The translations under genes were made by a program, and so were the position numbers. A model generated the notes under the pieces. The model searched no databases, had not been told where the DNA came from, and saw only the letters and a list, made by a program, of their open reading frames with translations. Shown piece by piece: positions 17,978 to 25,885 of a stretch of 64,000 bases of DNA (position 1 is its first letter; each line of letters starts with the position of its first letter). The DNA comes from DASXRA01 sp036506155. Lineage in GTDB: Bacteria > Actinomycetota > Actinomycetes > Mycobacteriales > Jatrophihabitantaceae. The stretch covers positions 1-64,000 of the forward strand of contig DASXSF010000067.1 of NCBI GenBank assembly GCA_036506155.1. Reading direction: 5' to 3'.

Positions 17978-18235
17978 TTACGGCTGTGGTGCGCCGCCGA
18001 AGCCGGGCGACTCGCTTGACTCAGGCGTATCAGTTGGCGGCGTGCGCCGCCGCCCGAGGGTGTCGAGTAGCTGATCGAGCTTGTCGTTGACCTCGTCCCG
18101 GAATGTCTGTAGCTCGTCGTGCAGCTCGCCAAGGCTTTCGTCCAGTGTCTGCATCCGCGCGCTCACGATGGTCAACTGATATTCGAGACTGCCCACCTTG
18201 CGTTTCAGGTCGTCTATCTCGTAGTCATACGTCAT
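17978..18235 (-). CDS. small coiled-coil protein
   Basis: The 85-residue protein starts at ATG 18235 and forms a long heptad-rich helix (IDDLKRKVGSLEYQL through DEVNDKLDQLLDTLG) with a Pro/Ser-rich tail. No family is recognised. A second frame overlapping its end (17875-17949, from an ATG-ATG pair) encodes one hydrophobic helix, LLAAAALLLGLPAAVIFAV. Either a small membrane peptide follows, or a frameshift separates a C-terminal anchor from this coiled coil. It precedes the HEPN-like gene on the same strand and could be its partner. Confidence 0.5.
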   Translation of the reverse strand: MTYDYEIDDLKRKVGSLEYQLTIVSARMQTLDESLGELHDELQTFRDEVNDKLDQLLDTLGRRRTPPTDTPESSESPGFGGAPQP

Positions 18236-18360
18236 GCCGCTCCGTTTCTGGTTCGCTGGCGATCGCGGCGGCTGCTGCCTACGTGGCGGGTCAGGCGGTC
18301 GTCATCCTTCCGGATCTGCTAACGCCGTTGCTCACAGACGAGCCACGACGAGCCGACGTC

Positions 18361-18432
18361 GGTCGAGGTCAGTCGAGCCGATGACCCTTACGAATCAAGG
18401 CGAGTCGAGACCAGTCGACACTAGTCGACACG
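18361..18432. repeat. 10-bp GTCGA repeats beside the truncated tadE
   Basis: Three tandem 10-base units AGTCGA(G/C)AC(N) occupy 18403-18432, and two related units (GGTCGAGGTC, AGTCGAGCCG) occupy 18361-18380, all in the same 10-base phase. Helical-phase repeats of this kind can be binding arrays. No owner is evident; the recombinase at 18753 is a candidate. Confidence 0.5.
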
Positions 18433-18450
18433 TGCGATATCGCATCAGCA

Positions 18451-18570
18451 ATGCAATCGACTCGGTCACGGGCAACACGAAGTAGCGTGCTGGGCCGCCA
18501 AGGCGGATCTGCGGTCGTCGAGTTCGTCGTGATCGCCGTGCTGTTGATCTTTCTAGTGTTCGCGGTGTTG
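18451..18570 (+). pseudogene. TadE-like pseudopilin, truncated after the TM helix
   Basis: The start of a TadE-like Flp-pilus pseudopilin is clear: GGSAVVEFVVIAVLLIFLVFAVL has the Gly/Ser-Ala-x2-Glu-Phe processing motif and the single N-terminal helix. After VL (about 18570) the expected QVGLxxHxR continuation is replaced by unrelated sequence that only stays open by chance to 18750. The break lies about 180 bases from the 3' end of a serine recombinase gene, so it may mark the integration point. ATG 18451 or GTG 18490 would be the start. Confidence 0.6.
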
Positions 18571-18752
18571 GGTCCCGGCCGAGACGTCACCAGGCATGCC
18601 GCTCGCAGTTGTGCAACTGCCAGAAAGCTTGTCAAGTCGATCTTCCGGCCCGTTGGGGCGGCTCGACCGGTGAGCCCACACTCCCAGTGCGCTTCACAGC
18701 GATGTGTGTGGTTCACGCGTCGATGTCTGGTCGAGCTGAGCACCCGATGAGG

Positions 18753-20285
18753 TCAGTCCCGTTTGTCGCCAGCCACAGTCCGGGAAGGGTGGTAGCTGAT
18801 GCGGTCCTCGCCGAAGGGGCCGCCGGGTTGCTTGGCTTTGTGAAGGTGGATTTCGCTCCAGGCGAGGCGGAGTAGCGCGCGGCGGCCGTCGGGCGCGTGT
18901 TCGGACCAGCGTCGGGTGAGGTAGTCGCGGTCGTGTAGTGGCGTGGTGTCGATGGTGGGTTCGGCTGCGAGGATGGCGTCTTCTGTTCGTGCGATCATGC
19001 GGGTGAGTCTCTCGGCAATCAGGGCATGGCGCCGGGCATCGAGGTCGGCGCGTACGTAGTAGGCGTCATCGACATCGTCGAGTCGGGCTGTGAGTTCGCG
19101 TAGTTCGGTATTCAGTTGCGCCCAGTGTGGCGGGGTGTGGATCGGGGTCCAGCGTTCGGCGATGGCGCGGCGCAGCGGCTCGGCCTCGGTGCCACCGGTG
19201 CAGACGAGGTTGATCCACGCGTCTGTGACACGCCGATCGACGGGGGCGACCATGGCGCGCACGGGCTGCCGACAGGCGAGTTGCCCGTTCTTGTCGACGG
19301 GGAAGCAGCGGTAGCCGTTGTTGGTGATGACAGGCCTCTGGCAGCTGGCGCAGCGGCCCAGGCCGCGCAGCAGCGCGTAGCCGGGTCGGCGGGCGACGCT
19401 GCCGCGGCCGTGCTGCCGTAGGCGTGCTTCGAGGATGTTGAGCGCCTGCAGCTGCGTGGCGCGGGAGATGATCGGTTCCGCGCCGGGGGTGAGGCAGCAG
19501 ACCGGTTCGCCGGTGTCACGGTCGCGGTAGACGGCCGGTGTGCCGGCGGCGTGTTGGCCTTTGGCGTTGACGTGCCGGGCGGGGGTCAGCCCGGCGTAGG
19601 CGGGGGTGCGAATCGCGGTGGACAAGACGGTGGTGGTGAAGTGCGAGCCACGTGCGTTGCGTAGCCCGGCATGGTTGAGCATGGCGCAGATGGTGTAGAG
19701 CGTGTGCCCGGCGATGATCATGTCGAACACGCTGCGCATCAGCGTCGCGGCCGGCTCGACGGGGCGAAGGCGCCGGTCCTCGGCGATTTCGTAGCCGTAG
19801 GGTGGCTTGCCGCTGAGCCACTCGCCGCGAGCCCGCTGGGCTTCCTTGACCGACTTGATCCGCACCCCCATGGCCTCAGACTCGGCGCGGGCGAATTCGG
19901 AGAGCAGGGCAATGATCATGCGGGCCTGCGGCTGGGCGGTGTCTAGCCCATCTTTGACCGACACGAGTCGCCCGCCGGCGTTCTCCAACTGGTCGAGCAG
20001 TGGCCCGACTTGCCCAATGCCGCGGCGGGAGAGCCGGTCTAGCTTCCACACGACGAGCGTGCTCGTCTGGCCGCAGGCGACCGCGTTGAGTGCTGCGGTG
20101 AACCCGTCGCGCTGTGCCTGCTCACGCTCGCTGTAGCCAGACACACCCCGATCGACGTGCACCCGGCGCACGGACAGCCCGTTTGCTGCACACCAGCGGC
20201 GACACTCGGCTCCTTGACGTTCGATCGCTGTCGCGCCCGGGTGATCCAGCGACAGCCTCAGATACAGGTCCGCGGTTGTGGTCAT
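18753..20285 (-). CDS. large serine recombinase
   Basis: The 510-residue site-specific recombinase starts at ATG 20285, where the resolvase fold begins (ADLYLRLSLD with catalytic Ser, then VVWKLDRLSRRG). The recombinase domain follows (KSVKEAQRARGEWLSGKPPYGYE) and then a zinc-ribbon region with CASCQRP and a later Cys (LACRQP). A C-terminal helical segment ends the protein. Such enzymes integrate or excise phages and conjugative elements between short att sites. It is complete. The truncated tadE lies just downstream and is a candidate attachment locus. Confidence 0.93.
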   Translation of the reverse strand: MTTTADLYLRLSLDHPGATAIERQGAECRRWCAANGLSVRRVHVDRGVSGYSEREQAQRDGFTAALNAVACGQTSTLVVWKLDRLSRRGIGQVGPLLDQLENAGGRLVSVKDGLDTAQPQARMIIALLSEFARAESEAMGVRIKSVKEAQRARGEWLSGKPPYGYEIAEDRRLRPVEPAATLMRSVFDMIIAGHTLYTICAMLNHAGLRNARGSHFTTTVLSTAIRTPAYAGLTPARHVNAKGQHAAGTPAVYRDRDTGEPVCCLTPGAEPIISRATQLQALNILEARLRQHGRGSVARRPGYALLRGLGRCASCQRPVITNNGYRCFPVDKNGQLACRQPVRAMVAPVDRRVTDAWINLVCTGGTEAEPLRRAIAERWTPIHTPPHWAQLNTELRELTARLDDVDDAYYVRADLDARRHALIAERLTRMIARTEDAILAAEPTIDTTPLHDRDYLTRRWSEHAPDGRRALLRLAWSEIHLHKAKQPGGPFGEDRISYHPSRTVAGDKRD

Positions 20286-20725
20286 CCCGCAGTGTGGCGT
20301 CCGGACTGCCAGGCTGAAAGACCTCGACGGGTGGCTGTGCCGTTCTTGGCGCGCGAGTCGAGTCCCTACGAGAAGGTCAGGTCCAAAGATCGTCAGGCGC
20401 AGCCACCGTGGCAGGGTCATGGTGATCAACCGTTCCGGAGATGCTGTCGCTGGCTGGGCTGCTGCTCGGGGCGCGCGCCGGCCCGACGGTGGCTCGGAGT
20501 CGATCAACATCTGCGAAACCTAGGGAAATCCCCGCCGTCGAACAGCATCCACGCAACGCGTCCTCGGAACGGTCGTGGTTCGGAAACCTAAATGGACAAG
20601 CCGTAGAACCCGCAGACGGCGTAGTGGGTGGACGCGTCCTCGCGCCCCGCTCGTGGGTCGAGAGCTCCGCCACGAGGGCGCGATAGTGTCCGGCGCGCTC
20701 TCGCCACCGTGCATGCCGTGTTTCG
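20286..20725. other. 440-base gap between the two recombinases
   Basis: No supported gene. Short open frames here have no ribosome site and no family pattern. An excisionase would be expected near such enzymes, but none is visible. Confidence 0.5.
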
Positions 20726-21895
20726 TCAGTCCGGAACCAACCCGGCTGAGGCTACGCGCTTGGCTGCCATGTATCCCTCGAGGCGTTCGCGGCCTTCCTC
20801 GAAGCGCTCGCGCATGAGGTGGGTGTAGACCTTCGCGGTCAGGGTTGGGCTCTTGTGTCCGAGGCGCTGCTGTACCTCGAAGAGTGTTAGGCCTGCGTCG
20901 AACATCAGCGACGCGGCGGTGTGCCGCAGCGTCAGCCAGGTGACCCGCCGGCCCGTCAGGCCCGCACGGGCGACGGCCGGCTTGAGGGCGTCACGGGAGA
21001 ATGTTCCGCGGAGGATGTGCCCGCCCCTGCTATTCGTGAACACGAGGTCGTCGCGCTGAGCGCCGGAGCGGAACTGTGCGATGTGTGCGGCGAGCACGTC
21101 CATGATGGGCTGAGGCACCGGGACCGTGCGCCAGTCACCGCTTTTGGAGCCGACCTCCGCGAAGGTCGTCGATCCGTTCTGGTTGATGACCTGGCGTCCG
21201 AAGGTGATCTCGCGGCGCAGGAAGTCGATGTCGCGGATCCGCAGCCCAATCGCCTCATTCCAGCGTGGGCCGAGCCAGGCTCCCATGAAGACGAGCGCCT
21301 GGTAGCGGCCGTTAGTGCGCAGGCCCTGATACTTGGCTTGGGGATCGTGCAGGCCATCGCCGAGACGGTCGACCTCCGTGGCGGAGAGCACGTCGTCGAA
21401 CGTCTTCGTGATGTCGGGCAGCTTCGGCAGGCGGATGTCGATGCACGGGTCGGTGATCGTCCGGTCGCGCGCCGCGCGCCGCAGCGGGCCGCGCAGCATT
21501 CCATAGCACGCCCGCACGGAGTACGGCCCGAGCGTCTGGGTGAGATCGGCGATCCAGTCGTCGATGTCTGACGGGCGGATCGTGGAGATCGGCCAGTCGC
21601 CCCAATGAGGGAGGACATGTTTCGCGGCGCGCTGTGCGTCGGTGTGCCGCCGAGTAGCGCTGATCTGACGCGTCGCCCACCAACGCTGGTAGATCACGCG
21701 AAACGGCACCTCGCGGTCCTCCCGGGTGACGTAGGTGCCGCGGAACATCTGCGCGTCGACCTCGGCGCGCCGCTCCTGTGCCTCGACCGGCGCGCGGCGA
21801 GGGGTGCCCCCGGTGAAGCGCTCCGTCCGCTCGACGCCCTGCTTGTCGCGGTAACGCAGGTCCCAGCCATTGGCGCGGTAACGAAGGCTGGCCAC
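20726..21895 (-). CDS. tyrosine recombinase / phage-type integrase
   Basis: The 389-residue integrase has an arm-binding N-terminus (VASLRYRANGWDLRYRDKQG), a SAM-like core-binding domain, and the catalytic domain with Arg in LGPRWNEAIGLR, LTLRHTAASLM (H-x2-R region) and the nucleophile Tyr in AKVYTHL. GTG 21895 is preferred: GGAGGG precedes it by three bases and the conserved N-terminus begins there. It sits 166 bases from a tRNA-Glu 3' fragment, the classical arrangement of an element integrated in a tRNA gene. Confidence 0.93.
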   Translation of the reverse strand: MASLRYRANGWDLRYRDKQGVERTERFTGGTPRRAPVEAQERRAEVDAQMFRGTYVTREDREVPFRVIYQRWWATRQISATRRHTDAQRAAKHVLPHWGDWPISTIRPSDIDDWIADLTQTLGPYSVRACYGMLRGPLRRAARDRTITDPCIDIRLPKLPDITKTFDDVLSATEVDRLGDGLHDPQAKYQGLRTNGRYQALVFMGAWLGPRWNEAIGLRIRDIDFLRREITFGRQVINQNGSTTFAEVGSKSGDWRTVPVPQPIMDVLAAHIAQFRSGAQRDDLVFTNSRGGHILRGTFSRDALKPAVARAGLTGRRVTWLTLRHTAASLMFDAGLTLFEVQQRLGHKSPTLTAKVYTHLMRERFEEGRERLEGYMAAKRVASAGLVPD

Positions 21896-21913
21896 CGTCC
21901 CTCCAACTTGATC

Positions 21914-21990
21914 TTGACCACAGATTGACCACATGAGCCGGGTTGACGGGGCATCACCGGCAGACACGAGCTAGCACGAGATGGCACGGA
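21914..21990. repeat. direct repeats between integrase and att site
   Basis: TTGACCACA occurs twice (21914-21922, 21925-21933; period 11), with a further TTGAC at 21943. Three 10-base units ending CACGAG, CACGAG, CACGGA follow at 21961-21990. Position and spacing fit integrase arm-type or excisionase sites. Confidence 0.55.
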
Positions 21991-22060
21991 ACCCCTTATT
22001 TCATAAGGCATTCTGCCGCACAGGGCGTGCGAAGTCTAGAGAGAGAATCGGGCGGAGAAG

Positions 22061-22104
22061 GCCCTCTCAAGGCGGTAGCGGCGGTTCGAATCCGCTCGGG
22101 GCTA
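22061..22104 (+). tRNA. 3' half of tRNA-Glu (CTC), attachment half-site
   Basis: The block covers the inner anticodon stem and loop with anticodon CTC (CTCTCAA), the 3' stem GGCGG, a short variable loop, the T arm (GGCGG-TTCGAAT-CCGCT) and the acceptor 3' strand CGGGGCT plus A. No matching 5' half (D arm, 5' acceptor strand) precedes it; the outer anticodon stem pairs are already lost. So this is not a functional gene but the 3' identity block left at one end of an integrated element. The intact tRNA would be at the other end, which is not in this window. Confidence 0.75.
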
Positions 22105-22110
22105 CAAGCA

Positions 22111-22145
22111 CGAACTCCCCAGTTCATGGGGTTCGCTCATTTTCA
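22111..22145 (+). terminator. terminator of the tRNA-Glu unit
   Basis: CGAACTCCCC-AGTTCAT-GGGGTTCG forms a hairpin with one bulge and is followed by CTCATTTT. It lies six bases after the tRNA end, as original host tRNA terminators do. That suggests sequence to the right is native chromosome. Confidence 0.65.
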
Positions 22146-22478
22146 AGATCTTCACCTGCTAGACCGAATCGGCGTTGGATCACCACGGTCGTGTAGGCGC
22201 CGACATGCCACCGGCTCGCGTACAGCCGCGACTCACCTCGGTCCCCTCTCACACGCTGATGCCATCACGCGCCACAGCGCCGGCCCTCCGCAGGCGGATG
22301 ATCCACGCGTGCGTCGGAACGCACTCACCTGCCGCCGTCAGCGCGCTCAGCCGAATTCCGGATGTTGCGGATGATCTTGATCTGAGGAACTGTGCAGCCG
22401 TCCGGTCAGACTGGGCAGGCCCTGACGCCGGTAGCCTCGCCTCGACGAGCCAGACAGTCTCGATCGGAGGTGGCGCTG

Positions 22479-22883
22479 ATGTGGTGGTCGATCCTGCTCA
22501 GCGTCGTCGCAGGGCTCGCATTGATCTACCTCGTGCTTCTCGCGCTGTTGTGGCAAACACACCGCCGCCACTCCGGCACGGTGTCGATGCGCGACACCCT
22601 GCGCCTGCTTCCCGACCTCATTCGGCTGTTACGGCGACTGGCTGCCGACCCCAATCTGCCTCGAGGCGTGCGCCTCCGCCTGGCTCTCCTGCTCGCCTAC
22701 CTGCTCTCGCCGATCGACCTGATCCCCGATTTCGTACCGGTCCTCGGCTACGCCGATGACGTCATCATCGTGGCTATCGCCTTGCGGTCGGTTACCCGAA
22801 AAGCCGGACCAGACGCCATCGAGCAACACTGGCCAGGCACGCCCCAGGGCCTACGAGCCATACGCCGGCTTGCCCGCATCTGA
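22479..22883 (+). CDS. YkvA/DUF1232 membrane protein
   Basis: The 134-residue protein has an N-terminal transmembrane helix (WWSILLSVVAGLALIYLVLLALL). A DUF1232 helical hairpin follows, with LRLALLLAYLLSPIDLIPDFVPVLGYADDVIIV. Function is unknown; members are small membrane-associated proteins. ATG 22479 is preceded by CGGAGG with an 8-base spacer, so the open frame upstream is not used. Confidence 0.88.
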   Translation: MWWSILLSVVAGLALIYLVLLALLWQTHRRHSGTVSMRDTLRLLPDLIRLLRRLAADPNLPRGVRLRLALLLAYLLSPIDLIPDFVPVLGYADDVIIVAIALRSVTRKAGPDAIEQHWPGTPQGLRAIRRLARI

Positions 22884-23018
22884 CATTGAGCACGGGGTAA
22901 CGTGCGCACGCTCGCAGCCGATGAGCGTGTCGGCCGTCGGCGGAGTGCCGCAGCGTTTTGGTCGATCTCTTGGTATTGCGTGACCGCTGCTGGACTTGCC
23001 GGACCTCGGACACGGCGA

Positions 23019-23046
23019 AGCCCCCGCCCCGTGAGGGACGGAGGCT
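23019..23046 (+). terminator. hairpin downstream of ykvA-like gene
   Basis: AGCCCCCGCCCC and GGGACGGAGGCT pair at 10 of 12 positions around a GTGA loop. No U-tract. It lies between the convergent 22479 and 23177 genes. Confidence 0.5.
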
Positions 23047-23110
23047 GTGACGTCAGCCGGGCGCTGACTGACGGGATGTGCCGGATGGTCCTCCTGGTGA
23101 CCGGCATGCC

Positions 23111-23141
23111 GGAGCCCGTGTCCATGACGGACACGGGCTCC
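23111..23141 (-). terminator. strong terminator of the secreted-protein gene
   Basis: GGAGCCCGTGTCC and GGACACGGGCTCC are perfectly complementary over 13 bases with loop ATGAC. It is 36 bases beyond the stop at 23177, the best stem in the window. Confidence 0.75.
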
Positions 23142-23176
23142 AGCCCGGATCAGTTGACTGCCGCTTGGCGCTCCGG

Positions 23177-24007
23177 TCAGCCCGAGACGGTCTGCGGGCC
23201 ATCGACGGTCAGGCCGCCCCGGTCGAGCACCGGGCCGGTGTTGCCGGTGTAGGTGAAGCTCCCGGTCACGTGCATCGGGTAGCCGGAGTACAGGCCTCCG
23301 TCGTTGCCGGTGAAGCTGAAGTTGCCATCCACCTGCGACGCACCGTTGTACTGGGTCCAGTTCCCGAAGGACGTAGTACCAGGGCCGCCCGTGTAAATCC
23401 CGGTCGAGTTCTGCACAGTCAGGTTGCGCGCGAAGTGGCTGGCGTAGTTGGACAGCCCGAGGAAGCTGCCGGGACCGCTGACGCTCACGTTGCCGTCTAC
23501 GGTGTCGGCGGACAGGAACACCTTGCCCTCGATGGTGACGTTGCCGGTGATGTGAGCCCATTGAAGCCAGATCGGGCTTCCGTCGGGACGGGCAGTGTCG
23601 GCGGTCACGTCGACGTTCTTGTTGATCGTGGTGCCGGACAGGGCGTCCGCCTGGTCCTGGGTGGTGATGTGGACGCCGCACTGTGTGTCGGTGGCCTGCT
23701 GGGTCTTGGTGCCGTCCCGGTGGTATGCGACGTCCGCACCCTTCCAGGTGAACGTGGCGGGGAAGTTCGCGGGTGCGTTGTTCACGGTCCACATGGTCGG
23801 GCCGGCGTTGCTGACGTTGGGCACCCACTTGTAGTCGGTGTGGGTGGTCACGCCCGGCGTGCAGTTCGCGGTGTACGAGACGTAGTCCGGAGTGTCCAGG
23901 ATCGGAGTCGCCGGAGCGTCGACGGCGTTGGCCGAGGAGGCGAGCGCGATCGAGCCGCCGATCGCTGCGGTGGCCAGGAGGCCGCTGAGGAGGATCTTCT
24001 TGCGCAT
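23177..24007 (-). CDS. secreted protein, probable beta-helix
   Basis: The 276-residue protein has a clear Sec signal (MRKKILLSGLLATAAIGGSIALASSANA, cleaved about residue 28). The mature part lacks a recognised family. Its C-terminal 140 residues show short repeating strands of alternating Thr/Val/Asn/Gly (NVTIEGKVFLSADTVDGNVSV, NLTVQNSTGI, VDGNFSFTGND, VTGSFTYTGNTG). This is the rhythm of a right-handed parallel beta-helix. It is a single-gene unit with its own terminator and an unusually AT-rich upstream region, so it may be strongly or conditionally expressed. Confidence 0.7.
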   Translation of the reverse strand: MRKKILLSGLLATAAIGGSIALASSANAVDAPATPILDTPDYVSYTANCTPGVTTHTDYKWVPNVSNAGPTMWTVNNAPANFPATFTWKGADVAYHRDGTKTQQATDTQCGVHITTQDQADALSGTTINKNVDVTADTARPDGSPIWLQWAHITGNVTIEGKVFLSADTVDGNVSVSGPGSFLGLSNYASHFARNLTVQNSTGIYTGGPGTTSFGNWTQYNGASQVDGNFSFTGNDGGLYSGYPMHVTGSFTYTGNTGPVLDRGGLTVDGPQTVSG

Positions 24008-24475
24008 GGTTCTGCTGTGACCTTTCGCTGGTTTCGTGATCAGCGGTGGCTGACCATTGGTGGGAGCTTCCAGTGCGTCGCCCGTCGCTGAATGTGCACT
24101 CTATCGCAGCGCTATTACGGGATGTTAAGCTTCCGTATAAGTGATCTCTGGCACACAACGTGCTACTCTCGAACTCGTCTACATCGCTATAGAGACCGTG
24201 TGGAGATCCTCATCTGCTCGACGTGATTACCGAGTACGAGGTGACTGAGCATCCGGTATATCGGGGCAGCTGATGGGTCTCGCATTCGAGCGGCAGGCAG
24301 ACTGATTTCAGAGACGTTAAGGGCCGGTCAACGACTTGGCCGACGGGCCGAGCCCGTGTTGTGCGCGTTGTGCCTGCCGCTCACGCGCTCAACGCAACAA
24401 CCCCCACCGCAGCTCAACGCCCGACTCGCGTCGACAACTGTTCAAGGACGCAGGCAGGCGGTTGGGGTGAGATCG
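24008..24475. other. 467-base divergent intergenic region
   Basis: No gene is supported. The part at about 24100-24200 is much richer in A/T than its surroundings (TTAAGCTTCCGTATAAG) and would hold the promoter of the secreted-protein gene. At 24386-24399, CGCTCAACGCAACA repeats 14 bases of the right inverted repeat of the IS6 element, without the outer bases. Confidence 0.45.
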
Positions 24476-25885
24476 ATGGACACCCGTGATCTGCGCAGTG
24501 AAGATGTCCGTGTGCGTCGCGCGGCAGTGCCTTTGCTCGCGCTGACCGTGGGGTTCGTGCTCGCCGACTCGGCGATCGTGACGCTAGCCCTGCCCGAGAT
24601 CCTGCGGCGTCTCGGCGGAACCGTGCCGCAGGCGGCGTGGGTGCTGATCGCGTTCAACCTCGTGCTCGCGCTCGTGGTTGTACCTGCTGCGTGGGTCTGC
24701 GGGCACCGGGATCCGGTGCCGCTCTGTGCGGCCGGGATCGCGGTGTTCGCCGGGGCCTCGTCGGCCTGCGCGTTGGCCGGGTCGATGCCGGTGCTGATCG
24801 CGGCGCGGTGCGTGCAGGCGCTCGGCGGCGCCTTTGCGTTGGTCGGCTGTCTGGAGTTGCTGGTCGCGACGATCGGCGAGCGGCGCGGGATTGCCTGCTG
24901 GATCGCGGCCGGAGTGATCGGGACGGCGGTCGGGCCCGTTGCCGGCGGACTGCTCACCGAGACCATCTCCTGGCAGGCCGTCTTCGTCGTCCAGGTGCCG
25001 GTCGCGGTGCTCGCCGTCCCGGCCGCCCTCACAGTTGGCGGCGGAGCAGCTGACCGCGGAGCAGCCCGCCGCGGAGCGGTCCAGCGCGCTGACATGCAGC
25101 GCCCGGCCGTGGCACCTAACGTCTCGCTGGTTCTGTTGTCGGCGGCGCTGACCGCCGCGCTGTTCCTTCTCGTCCTGCTTCTCGTCGAGGGTTGGCGCCG
25201 GTCGCCGGCAATCGCCGCGCTCGCCGTCTCGGTTGTGCCGGTCGCGGCGTTCGTGGCGACACCAGTGGCCCGGCGGGCCCGGGCGGCGCCGCGTGCTGAG
25301 ATCGCAGCTGGCTGCTTGCTCGTCGCCGGTGGGCTGGCCGCGCTGGCCCTACTGCCATCGGCGCAGCTCGCCTGGACGATCGCACCGCAGGCACTGATCG
25401 GGCTCGGGCTCGGGCTGAGCCTGGACCGCCTGACCGTCGACGCCCTGCGCGATCGATCGCCGCGGGTGATGCATGCCGGATGGACGATCGGCGCTCGACA
25501 TGCCGGAGTCGTGCTCGGGCTGGCGATCCTGACCCCGGTGTTCACCGCGGACCTGCGCAACGCTCAAGTACCGGCGCAGGAAGCCATAACGGCGCTCGTG
25601 CTGGATGCCCCGCTACCGGCCGACGACAAGATCGCGCTCGCCCGAGGCCTGAGCGATCAGCTGACGAAGGAGCACGGCCGGGTTCCCGACCTGCACCCCG
25701 CGTTCGCCCGACTGCAGCTGGCGCCCGCGGAACGTCCCGCAGCCGATCAACTCGAACGCGACCTGAACGCCCAACTCGAGCGCGCCGCCACCCAGGCCTT
25801 CCACGACTCGTTCCTCATCGCCGCCGGGCTCGCGCTGATCGCATTGGTGCCGATGCTCCCGCTGCGCCGGCGGGTCACGACATGA
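24476..25885 (+). CDS. MFS transporter (drug/proton antiporter type)
   Basis: The 469-residue membrane protein has about 12-14 helices, an MFS motif-A-like early segment (LADSAIVTLALPEILRRLGG) and the antiporter-like GTAVGPVAGGLL segment. A long periplasmic or cytoplasmic insertion rich in charged residues precedes the last helix (about 395-445). ATG 24476 fits better than the upstream frame opening at 24356 because the first helix follows directly. It overlaps the next gene by ATGA. Substrate unknown. Confidence 0.85.
   Translation: MDTRDLRSEDVRVRRAAVPLLALTVGFVLADSAIVTLALPEILRRLGGTVPQAAWVLIAFNLVLALVVVPAAWVCGHRDPVPLCAAGIAVFAGASSACALAGSMPVLIAARCVQALGGAFALVGCLELLVATIGERRGIACWIAAGVIGTAVGPVAGGLLTETISWQAVFVVQVPVAVLAVPAALTVGGGAADRGAARRGAVQRADMQRPAVAPNVSLVLLSAALTAALFLLVLLLVEGWRRSPAIAALAVSVVPVAAFVATPVARRARAAPRAEIAAGCLLVAGGLAALALLPSAQLAWTIAPQALIGLGLGLSLDRLTVDALRDRSPRVMHAGWTIGARHAGVVLGLAILTPVFTADLRNAQVPAQEAITALVLDAPLPADDKIALARGLSDQLTKEHGRVPDLHPAFARLQLAPAERPAADQLERDLNAQLERAATQAFHDSFLIAAGLALIALVPMLPLRRRVTT

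Noticed and set aside
18361..18432. CRISPR array
   Set aside because: The repeats are 10 bases with no spacers, and no cas genes are present. No CRISPR array was seen anywhere in the window.
23019..23141. A structured non-coding RNA
   Set aside because: The two hairpins are explained as terminators of two convergent genes and no promoter is visible between them.
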